This document shows positions 26,761-34,266 of a stretch of 64,000 nt of DNA, one piece after another (the stretch's first letter is position 1; every line of letters begins with the position of its first letter). The position numbers were made by a program, and so were the translations under genes. Below the pieces are notes generated by a model. The model made no database searches, had not been told where the DNA came from, and saw only the letters and a list, made by a program, of their open reading frames with translations. The DNA comes from MWDV01 sp002070715 (GTDB lineage Bacteria; Verrucomicrobiota; Verrucomicrobiia; Limisphaerales; MWDV01): positions 1 to 64,000 of the forward strand of contig DAONTI010000004.1 of the NCBI GenBank assembly GCA_035411585.1, written 5' to 3'.

Positions 26761-27771
26761 GTGACCAGCTTTGCTGCACTTCTTGAGAGCGGCCAGCCGC
26801 TGCTGGCGTTGGCCCCGATGCAGGAGGTCACCGACGCCGCGTTCTGGGAACTGGTGCAGCAACGCGGCGGCGCCGATGTTTATTGGACCGAGTATTGCCG
26901 CGTCCATGCGGTTTCCTGTTTGGAAAAGTGGATTGTGGCATCGGTGCGGGCCAATCCCACCGGACGGCCGGTGGTGGCGCAAATGATCGGCAACGACATT
27001 CCGCATCTGGTGCGTACCGCCCGGCAACTGGAACAATTGCCCGTTGCCGCCATTGATTTCAACCTCGGCTGTCCCGCGCCGGTCGTGTACAAGAAATGCG
27101 CCGGCGGCGGCCTGTTGCGGGACCCGCAGCGCGTGGACGCCATCTTGGGTGCGTTGCGGGAGACCGTGCGCATCAAGTTCACCGTCAAGACCCGTCTCGG
27201 CTTCGAATCCGCAGCGGCCTTCGCCACGCTCCTGCCGATCTTTGCGCGGCATTCCCTAGATTTGCTCACGGTCCACGCGCGCACCGTCACCCAAGGCTAC
27301 GGTCTGCCCGTACACTACGATCTTATCCGCCGCGCCGCCGAGATGATGCCCTGCCCGGTCCTGGCCAATGGTCACATTTATTCCGCCGACCAAGCCCTCG
27401 CCGTATTGGCGCGGACGAAAGCGCGCGGGCTGATGATTGGGCGCGGTGCCATTCGCAATCCGTGGCTGTTCTCGCAAATTCGTCAACGCCTGCGGGGTGA
27501 GCCGGTGATGTATCCCACCGGACGCGATGTGCTGGCCTACATCGAAGCGTTGTGGGCGACCAACGACACGAACGGCGTATCCGAGAAATTGCAGGCGCAG
27601 TGGATGAAACGGTTCACGAATTACATCGGCGAAGGCTTGGGCGCCCACGCCGGGCGGTTTCTTTACGCGATTCGGCGCGCGGAAACGCGGGCGGAGTTTT
27701 TTCGCGTCTGCCGCGAACACCTGGACCACGACGACGCCCTCAAACTGGAGCCGTCGGAAACCGGGCCTTGA
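26761..27771 (+). CDS. tRNA-dihydrouridine synthase (Dus family)
   Basis: This 336-residue flavin enzyme reduces uridines in tRNA. The TIM-barrel start LLALAPMQEVTDAAFWELV, the core IDFNLGCPAPVVYKKCAGGG with its catalytic Cys, LLTVHARTVTQGY, VLANGHIYSADQ and MIGRGAIRNPWLF are all Dus signatures. The GTG at 26761 was chosen because the earlier in-frame GTG at 26719 adds untypical residues. Which Dus subfamily (A, B or C) is unclear. Transcribed away from fabG. Confidence 0.88.
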   Translation: MTSFAALLESGQPLLALAPMQEVTDAAFWELVQQRGGADVYWTEYCRVHAVSCLEKWIVASVRANPTGRPVVAQMIGNDIPHLVRTARQLEQLPVAAIDFNLGCPAPVVYKKCAGGGLLRDPQRVDAILGALRETVRIKFTVKTRLGFESAAAFATLLPIFARHSLDLLTVHARTVTQGYGLPVHYDLIRRAAEMMPCPVLANGHIYSADQALAVLARTKARGLMIGRGAIRNPWLFSQIRQRLRGEPVMYPTGRDVLAYIEALWATNDTNGVSEKLQAQWMKRFTNYIGEGLGAHAGRFLYAIRRAETRAEFFRVCREHLDHDDALKLEPSETGP

Positions 27772-27807
27772 GGCTGACGCCCGGCAACCAGCGCGCCCGC
27801 CGGCTCC

Positions 27808-28512
27808 TCAAGGGCTTTTGAACTGCAGCCCTTCGCGCGTGGCGTAGCGCATGACCACGCCATCGTCGCCGGCGCGTTTATACCAGGTCAACTCGCTCAT
27901 GGGCGCGCGGCTGCTTCGGCTCTTGGCGCTCTTCGGCCGGGGCCCGAGGCTCCACACGGCCCAACGGACCGGGCTTTCCGCAGGCTTGGTGTAGAACCGG
28001 CCAAACTCGCTTTTCAGATTGGGGAAGTTCGTCGGCACCCAGAGGCCGTAATCGCCGGCGGGTTCGCCGTTGAGGATCAACGGTCCGGGTGCGGCGTATT
28101 TGTAAGTGTGTCCCACGTCAAAGGGATCTTCCAAATTCGCCTCGCGTCCGCCCAGGTCGCTGTGGGGCAGGTAGCGTCCCTCCGCCAATTCCACGGGTAG
28201 TTGGCACCAATGCTCCCGCAAGTCGGTGTTGCAGTTTTCGCGCACTGGCGGCACCCGCCCGCCGTGGTCATCCGCATACATGTGCAGCGCCATGCCGATG
28301 CCGTAAAGCTCAGCATGGACTTTGGCGACTTTCGCCTTTTCTTTCGCGCGGCTGAGTGCCGGCAACAGCAGGCCCGCCAACAAGGCGATGATGGCGATGA
28401 CCACCAATAATTCAATCAGCGTGAACCCCGGCCGACCGCGCCCGTTGAGGCTTCGCGGCGCCGGGGTTACACCCTGTTGAAGATCTTTCACCAAGTGAAA
28501 GTGGCCGATCAC
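27808..28512 (-). CDS. Prepilin-like protein with N-terminal methylation domain
   Basis: A 234-residue protein. The leader is followed by GRPGFTLIELLVVIAIIALLAGLLLPAL, the type IV pilin/pseudopilin motif with cleavage after Gly and Glu at +5. The rest is the globular domain found in the large Verrucomicrobial/Planctomycete families of such proteins (ELYGIGMALHMYADDHGG). The GTG start at 28512 overlaps the stop of the preceding gene (GTGA), implying coupled translation with the exported protein upstream. Later GTG/TTG starts at 28491-28494 are possible. The role is presumed in pseudopilus or secretion-associated surface structures. Confidence 0.72.
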   Translation of the reverse strand: MIGHFHLVKDLQQGVTPAPRSLNGRGRPGFTLIELLVVIAIIALLAGLLLPALSRAKEKAKVAKVHAELYGIGMALHMYADDHGGRVPPVRENCNTDLREHWCQLPVELAEGRYLPHSDLGGREANLEDPFDVGHTYKYAAPGPLILNGEPAGDYGLWVPTNFPNLKSEFGRFYTKPAESPVRWAVWSLGPRPKSAKSRSSRAPMSELTWYKRAGDDGVVMRYATREGLQFKSP

Positions 28513-29675
28513 CGCACCCGTTGCAACCGGTAGAACCGCGTTTGCGCCTCCGCCGGATCCACCACCACCGTCCACCGACCATTCATCAGGACCGGCACAT
28601 TGGTTGCCGCCTGCCATTCCCCGGTGCCATCCACGCGATTGGTGTATTGCAACTGGTAATTTTCCAGCGCGCCCGGCCAGGTGATGACCGGCGCCGTGGC
28701 GATGTTCAGCTCCGCCGGTTCGGACGGCACCACTTGTTGCACGAACAACTCGTAGCGATTCGTTCCTTGCACGCCGGAGCCGCTTTCCTGATTGAGAATG
28801 CCAATGGCGTCGAACGTCCCGGTCGGCGGCGGGCCCAAGCTGTAACGCGGATGGCGCAGGGAGAAGAAACGATTTTCCCCATCCGTCACGGTGCACAGCC
28901 GTTGCCCCCACGGCTTCGTCGCATCCCAGCCTTCCGTGGTCACCAGAGTCAGTTGATTGAGGCGCACGCGCTCACCCTGCCAGCGTTCCCCGCCGGTTTG
29001 GCGCGTGGGATCAAAAATATCCTCGAACGTGGCGGGATCATTGTCATCGGTGCGCATCAGTGAACTCAGCGAAAGGACCGCCGGCGCCGGCAGGCCGTAG
29101 TTGGAGGCCACCAGCGAAAGGGAGAAATCGAATTCGGGTTCGTTCCGGTGCATTTCATTGATATTGCGTTTGCCCCCGTAGAACAGCGAGGCGTTGGCCG
29201 TCACGGAAACCAGATCGCCCTTGCGAAAGGCGTGGCCGGTGGCCGGGTCATGATTCAGCCGGTCAATTTCCGCCACCCATTCGGCGTCGCTGTAACTGAA
29301 GGAATCATCGCCCGGCGGCCGCCGCGTCGCGTAATTCTGGCCCATCCAGCAGAACGTGCCGCCTTGATCGCCCGGCAACGCCGCTTGCAGGACGATCTGC
29401 CACTCGCCGCCGATGACCCCGGCGCTGGCCGGTTGGAAATTGGGCGTGGCATCCAGCATTTCATCCGGATCGGTCAGCAACACCCCGACGAGGGTGATGG
29501 GATACGCGCCGTCCCAAGCGGAGGTACCGACCGCGGTGACGGATTGCAGGTTGGCATGGGTTTCCGCCCGCAGAGGCGTCACCCATCCCACGCCCGCCAG
29601 GGCGAGACAAACAATAGTGAGTGCGACACGAGAAATCTCTCGTTGACCCGTGGAGAAAGCAAGTGTTACGTTCAT
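28509..29675 (-). CDS. Exported protein of unknown function
   Basis: A 388-residue protein with a signal peptide (VALTIVCLALAGVGWVTPLRAE). The mature part looks beta-rich. It includes a DGAYPITLVGVLLTDPDEM segment and a C-terminal part (YQLQYTNRVDGTGEWQAATN...TRFYRLQ) that resembles the fibronectin-like endings common in exported Verrucomicrobial proteins. No catalytic motif. It is coupled by GTGA overlap to the prepilin-like gene downstream. Its start is only 3 bases from the divergent nucleoside hydrolase gene, so one of the two starts may really lie further inside, for example the GTG at VALTIV. Confidence 0.6.
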   Translation of the reverse strand: MNVTLAFSTGQREISRVALTIVCLALAGVGWVTPLRAETHANLQSVTAVGTSAWDGAYPITLVGVLLTDPDEMLDATPNFQPASAGVIGGEWQIVLQAALPGDQGGTFCWMGQNYATRRPPGDDSFSYSDAEWVAEIDRLNHDPATGHAFRKGDLVSVTANASLFYGGKRNINEMHRNEPEFDFSLSLVASNYGLPAPAVLSLSSLMRTDDNDPATFEDIFDPTRQTGGERWQGERVRLNQLTLVTTEGWDATKPWGQRLCTVTDGENRFFSLRHPRYSLGPPPTGTFDAIGILNQESGSGVQGTNRYELFVQQVVPSEPAELNIATAPVITWPGALENYQLQYTNRVDGTGEWQAATNVPVLMNGRWTVVVDPAEAQTRFYRLQRVR

Positions 29676-29678
29676 GGC

Positions 29679-31208
29679 GTGAAATATGAATCATGGCTGC
29701 TTGCGAGGCAAGCACGAATTTGTGCCCGGGCGCGCCGCCGCGTTCCGGGGTGGTTTACGGCGGGACTGCTCGCGCTGTGCGGGTTGACCCTCGTTTTCTC
29801 CGCCCGCGCGCACGAGGAGGTCGTGCCGGTGATCGTGGACACGGACATGGCCTTGGACGATGCCCGGGCACTGGCCTTGTTGTTGCACGCGCCCGAGGTG
29901 CGGATGCGGGCCATTGTCACCTCGGACGGCGCTTGTCCGCCGGACGTGGGCGCCACGAATGTTCTCCGGCTGCTGCGGTTCCTCAACCGGGAAGAAATTC
30001 CCGTCGGCGCCGGGCGCCCTCTGAATCTTCCCGCCCCCGAATGGGCGGAGCGCTCCGTTACCCTGGGGTGGTCCGACCTGCCGCTCTCGACCAACGCCAG
30101 TGTGGCGGATGCGGCGACGGTGTTGCGCCAGACCTTTGCCCGCTCTCCCGAGGCTGTCGCTTGGTTCTGTTTCGGGCCGCTGTCCAATCTGGCCGATCTC
30201 TTGCGCGAACAACCCGAACTCAAACAGCGTATCAGTCGCGTGTGGTATTATGGCACGCCGCCGGACGCGCCCCAACTGGGTTGGAACACCCAACGCGATC
30301 TCGCCGCTGCCCGCGCCGTGTTTGCCAGCGGTTTGGAAGTGTTCGCGGTGCAACTGACGCCGAAGCAAAGTCTGCCTTTCGACGCCGATATATGGAAAGC
30401 CATCGGGGAGATTGACGTGCCCGCCGCGCAACTCATTGTCCGGTTGCACGCCGATTCCCGGGTGCAGCGTCTGATGGCCGTCCGCCATTTCCACGCGTGG
30501 GACGAAACCCCGGTGTTGCTCTTCCACGAGCCGTGGCTGGGCCAGTGGCGCGAATGGTCGCCCGGCTCGCCGGTGCGGGTGCTGGACCGGTTTGACCCCG
30601 AAAGCGCGCGGACGGTGTATCTGACCGAATTGCGGCTGGGCGGGGCGCCCGCGCGCGAGTTGGTCACCCTCCGGGAATTCCCGGTGACCCCGGAATTGTT
30701 TCAGCCGGACTTGGCGCCGCTCGTTGATGAAATCCTGCGCCGCCACGGTTATGAGGAATGGAAAGTGAACGTGCTGACCAGCGAATTGCACCGGCATTTG
30801 GGGCTGTATTCGATCCTGGGCGCCAAGATGGGGCTGCGCGCCCGGGAATTGCTCGGGGCGTCGTTGGATGAGTTGCGGGTGGAAAGTCAGGCGGGGTTGC
30901 GTCCGCCGGTGAGCTGTTTTAATGACGGCCTGCAAACCGCCACCGGCGCCAGTTTGGGCCGCGGCACCATCCGGGTGCCGGAGACCGACGCGCCGCAGGC
31001 CGCCGCCATTTTCACATTTGGCGAAAAACGATTGCGTCTCCGCGTGCGCCCGGAAGCGGTGCAACCGATTCAGGCCGCCATTCGTAAAGCGATTCAAGAA
31101 CATGGTGATCTGACGCCCGCGTATTTTGCCGAAATCCGGCGTATCTCGTTGGACGCATGGCGCGACCTGGATCGGACGCGCATTTTTGAGGAGGAGCGGC
31201 TGCCATGA
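29679..31208 (+). CDS. Exported nucleoside hydrolase fused to an FmdE-like domain
   Basis: A 509-residue protein. Residues about 25-44 form a signal peptide or anchor (AGLLALCGLTLVFSARA). Residues about 50-330 are an inosine/uridine-preferring nucleoside hydrolase-like domain with the metal motif VDTDMALDDARAL (DTDxxxDD), ADLLREQP, and a late HAWDETPVLL in place of the usual HDPxA region. Residues about 355-480 resemble FmdE (formylmethanofuran dehydrogenase subunit E), HRHLGLYSILGAKMGLRA and SCFNDGLQTATGASLGRGTI, a metal-site domain. The stop overlaps the start of a nickel-type transporter (ATGA). Joint action in metal or cofactor handling is inferred. I do not know this fusion by name. Confidence 0.7.
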   Translation: MKYESWLLARQARICARARRRVPGWFTAGLLALCGLTLVFSARAHEEVVPVIVDTDMALDDARALALLLHAPEVRMRAIVTSDGACPPDVGATNVLRLLRFLNREEIPVGAGRPLNLPAPEWAERSVTLGWSDLPLSTNASVADAATVLRQTFARSPEAVAWFCFGPLSNLADLLREQPELKQRISRVWYYGTPPDAPQLGWNTQRDLAAARAVFASGLEVFAVQLTPKQSLPFDADIWKAIGEIDVPAAQLIVRLHADSRVQRLMAVRHFHAWDETPVLLFHEPWLGQWREWSPGSPVRVLDRFDPESARTVYLTELRLGGAPARELVTLREFPVTPELFQPDLAPLVDEILRRHGYEEWKVNVLTSELHRHLGLYSILGAKMGLRARELLGASLDELRVESQAGLRPPVSCFNDGLQTATGASLGRGTIRVPETDAPQAAAIFTFGEKRLRLRVRPEAVQPIQAAIRKAIQEHGDLTPAYFAEIRRISLDAWRDLDRTRIFEEERLP

Positions 31209-31885
31209 TTGCGCCCTTGGCGACAGGATTGGTGGCCGGGGCCGTGCATGTCTGGTCCGGGCCGGATCATTTGGTGGCGATTGCGCCTTTATCCGTGCGG
31301 CAACCCCGGCGCGCGTGGGTGCCAGGAGTTCGGTGGGGGATTGGTCATTCCGCGGGTGTCGGCATCGTGGGAGGATTGTCGCTCCTGCTGCGTGATTTGT
31401 TGCCGGTGGAACAATTGTCCCTTTGGGGCGAACTATTGGTCGGCGTGCTGCTCATCGGGATCGGCATCTGGGCCTTCCGCAAAGCGTCACGAGTCCACTT
31501 TCCCACGGCCGCCCCAGCGCATGACGGTACCCCGCATGTTCATGGGCACGCTCATGACTCTGCGTCGTCGCCCGAACGCCGCACCGCGCATCATCAGGCC
31601 CACGCCGCTTTGGGGATCGGCATCCTGCACGGCTTGGCCGGCAGTTCACATTTTCTCGCGGTGCTACCGGTTCTCGCACTGCCCACGCGCACCCAGGCCA
31701 CCGGGTATCTGATTGCGTATGCCGTGGGGACAATTGCCTCAATGGCGTTGTTTTCCTGGGCAATGGGCTGGCTGGGCACCCGTTTCAAAGCGAGCGGGCC
31801 CGCGTTGTATCGCAGCTTGATGTACGGCTGCGCCTTCGCCGCCATCGCAGTTGGGATTTACTGGATAATCACGGGTTTTCCGTGA
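31205..31885 (+). CDS. Nickel/cobalt-type transporter with His-rich loop
   Basis: A 226-residue membrane protein with six hydrophobic helices. Helix 1 contains HVWSGPDHLVAIAPL and a later one GILHGLAGSSHFLAVLP, motifs of the UreH/HupE-like nickel-cobalt transport group. The loop at residues about 104-132 is rich in His (HDGTPHVHGHAHD...HHQAHA), which suggests metal binding. It is coupled by 4-base overlaps to the FmdE-fusion gene before it and to pcm after it. The exact metal is inferred, not shown. Confidence 0.68.
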   Translation: MIAPLATGLVAGAVHVWSGPDHLVAIAPLSVRQPRRAWVPGVRWGIGHSAGVGIVGGLSLLLRDLLPVEQLSLWGELLVGVLLIGIGIWAFRKASRVHFPTAAPAHDGTPHVHGHAHDSASSPERRTAHHQAHAALGIGILHGLAGSSHFLAVLPVLALPTRTQATGYLIAYAVGTIASMALFSWAMGWLGTRFKASGPALYRSLMYGCAFAAIAVGIYWIITGFP

Positions 31886-32574
31886 TTCGCTCCGCGGCGG
31901 CGGAGCGGGAAGCGGCGCGTTTGGTCGAAGCCCGCGGACGCATGGTGCGGGAGCAGTTGCAAAGCGGAGACCGGGGCATCACCAACGCCCGGGTGCTGGC
32001 GGCCATGCGCAAAGTGCCCCGGCACGAACTGGTGCCGGAACGGGTGCGGTCGGCCGCTTATGAGGACACGCCCCTGCCCATTGGATACGGCCAGACCATT
32101 TCGCAACCTTACATCGTGGCCTTCATGACGGAGCAACTGGATCCCCAGCCGACCGATCGCGTGTTGGAGATCGGCACGGGATCCGGCTATCAGGCCGCAG
32201 TGCTCGCCGAGTTGGTGCAAACGGTTTACACCATTGAAATTGTCGAACCGCTGGCCGAGCGCGCCAAGGCGGATTTGCAACGACTGGGTTGCACCAATGT
32301 GTTTGTGCGCGCGGGCGACGGCTATCAAGGCTGGCCTGAAGCCGCGCCGTTCGATGCCATCATCGTCACCTGCGCGCCGGAGGACGTGCCCCGCCCGTTG
32401 GTGAAGCAACTCAAGGACGGCGGGCGCATGATCATTCCCGTCGGCTCTTTTGGCGCACAAAACCTGGTGCTGCTGCGCAAACGCGGGACCCAGCTTGAGC
32501 GGCGCGCGGTGTTGCCGGTGCGTTTTGTGCCCATGACCGGCAAAGCCCAACGCGGCCGGTATCCCTCCCCTTGA
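31882..32574 (+). CDS. pcm: Protein-L-isoaspartate O-methyltransferase
   Basis: This 230-residue SAM-dependent enzyme repairs isoaspartyl residues in damaged proteins. It has DTPLPIGYGQTISQPYIVA (substrate motif), VLEIGTGSGYQAAVLAEL (SAM motif I), and FDAIIVTCAPEDVPRPLVKQL with GGRMIIPVG. The GTG start overlaps the transporter stop (GTGA). Length is typical or slightly long. Confidence 0.92.
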   Translation: MIRSAAAEREAARLVEARGRMVREQLQSGDRGITNARVLAAMRKVPRHELVPERVRSAAYEDTPLPIGYGQTISQPYIVAFMTEQLDPQPTDRVLEIGTGSGYQAAVLAELVQTVYTIEIVEPLAERAKADLQRLGCTNVFVRAGDGYQGWPEAAPFDAIIVTCAPEDVPRPLVKQLKDGGRMIIPVGSFGAQNLVLLRKRGTQLERRAVLPVRFVPMTGKAQRGRYPSP

Positions 32575-32626
32575 ATTCTGAGCCAATCGCCTTCGGAATA
32601 ACTGTCGGCGCCTCGCACCGCCTCCG

Positions 32627-34087
32627 TTACAACAACCGCCCCTGCGCCCGCTCTTTCATAAGCGCCTCCACCAGCTTTGGTCCCCGTTGGGCGCGCCGTT
32701 CCAGAATGTGCTGGTTCAGGACCGGATCATAGGGAACGGGATATTGGCCATTGTAGCAGGCCAGGCAAAACGTGTTGGCGGGCTGGCCGATGGCTTTAAC
32801 CATCCCCTCGAGCGAGAGGTAGTGTAGCGAGTCGGCTTTGAGATACTGGCGAATGGCTTCGAGGGAATGGTTCGCCGCCATCAATTTGCTGCGGTCAGGG
32901 AAATCAATGCCGTACACACACGGGTTCATGTGCGGCGGACAACTCACGCGCACGTGAACCTCCCGCGCCCCGGCTTCCTTGAGTGTGTTGACCCGCGTCC
33001 GGCAGGTCGTTCCGCGCACGATGGAATCGTCCACCACCACGACCCGTTTGCCCTTCACCAGTTCCGTGATGAGGTTCAGCTTCACGCGCACGTTGAAATC
33101 ACGAATGAGTTGCGACGGCTGCAGAAAACTGCGGCCCACGTAGTGATTGCGCACGAACGCCATTTCGAAAGGGATGCCGGATTCCTGCGAAAAACCGAGC
33201 GCCGCGCAGGTGCCGCTATCCGGCACAGGAATCACCAGGTCGGCTTTCACCGGATGTTCGCGGGCCAGTTGCCGGCCCATTTCCACCCGGGCCTGATGCA
33301 CGTTGCGTCCCGCAATGGTGCTGTCCGGCCGCGCGAAATAGACGTATTCAAACACGCACAACGCCCGGGCTTGTGGTTCTGGAGAAATCGGCACGCTGTG
33401 AATGCCTTGGTCATTGATGATCACGATTTCGCCCGGTTGGATGTCGCGCACGAACTCGGCGTGGATGAGATCGAAGGCACAGGTCTCGCTGGAGAGCACC
33501 CAGGCATTCTCCACGCGGCCCAAGGAGAGTGGGCGAAAACCGTGCGGATCCCGCACCCCAATGAGTTCCCGCTCGGTCAAAATGACGAGCGAGAACGCCC
33601 CCTGAATCCGGCGCATCGTCTGGCCGAGGGTGTCCGCCGAACCGTTGTAATCCGGCTGCGCCAGCAGGTGCAGAATGATTTCGCTGTCGGCGGTGGTTTG
33701 GAAGATTGAGCCGTTAAGTTCCAGTTCCTCGCGCAACTGGGCGGCGTTGGTCAGACTGCCGTTGTGACCGATGGCGATCTGGCCGCGGGCACAATCCACC
33801 GTGAGCGGCTGGCAGTTGCGGAAATGGGCGGACCCGGCGGTGGAATAGCGGGTGTGCCCGATGGCGAGGGTGCCGGAAAGTTTTTGCAACACGGTCGAGT
33901 TGAACACCTGGGGCACCAGACCCATGCCCTTGTGGACATGAAAACCCGTGCCATCGGAGGAGACGATGCCGGCGCTTTCCTGCCCCCGATGCTGGAGGGC
34001 GAACAGTCCGTAATAGGTTAATTCCGCCGCCCTCGGATGTCCGTAAACACCGAAGACACCACAGTAATGCTTGGGATGGTTTTGCAT
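32627..34087 (-). CDS. purF: Amidophosphoribosyltransferase PurF
   Basis: A 486-residue enzyme of the first committed step of purine synthesis (PRPP plus glutamine to phosphoribosylamine). The N-terminal Ntn glutaminase begins with an 8-residue propeptide before the nucleophile Cys (HYCGVFGVYG), as in the B. subtilis type. The PRTase site is VVVVDDSIVRGTTCR. The four [4Fe-4S] cysteines of the Bacillus-type enzyme appear to be conserved: ALCVFEYVYFARPDS, PCVYGIDF and FCLACYNGQYP. The frame is open upstream, but MQNHPKHY is the natural start. It diverges from hsdR. Confidence 0.95.
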   Translation of the reverse strand: MQNHPKHYCGVFGVYGHPRAAELTYYGLFALQHRGQESAGIVSSDGTGFHVHKGMGLVPQVFNSTVLQKLSGTLAIGHTRYSTAGSAHFRNCQPLTVDCARGQIAIGHNGSLTNAAQLREELELNGSIFQTTADSEIILHLLAQPDYNGSADTLGQTMRRIQGAFSLVILTERELIGVRDPHGFRPLSLGRVENAWVLSSETCAFDLIHAEFVRDIQPGEIVIINDQGIHSVPISPEPQARALCVFEYVYFARPDSTIAGRNVHQARVEMGRQLAREHPVKADLVIPVPDSGTCAALGFSQESGIPFEMAFVRNHYVGRSFLQPSQLIRDFNVRVKLNLITELVKGKRVVVVDDSIVRGTTCRTRVNTLKEAGAREVHVRVSCPPHMNPCVYGIDFPDRSKLMAANHSLEAIRQYLKADSLHYLSLEGMVKAIGQPANTFCLACYNGQYPVPYDPVLNQHILERRAQRGPKLVEALMKERAQGRLL

Positions 34088-34266
34088 GCGCGATTGCTGC
34101 GAGAACGTGGTTTCATTTGACCAAAGCCACCCCGGCCAGGCAAGCCGGAATCCAATTTCCCTATTTTCCCGAATGCCGGCGCGTCGGAGGAGAGGCCATC
34201 CGCCGCTGTTGTTGCTTGTTCTGTTGTCTTCTCTTTGCCAGCATCCCGCCGCAGCTTTGCAAGAAG

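Noticed and set aside
29691..31103. A 470-residue open frame opposite the FmdE-fusion gene
   Set aside because: Antisense of the better supported fusion, no start signals or motifs.
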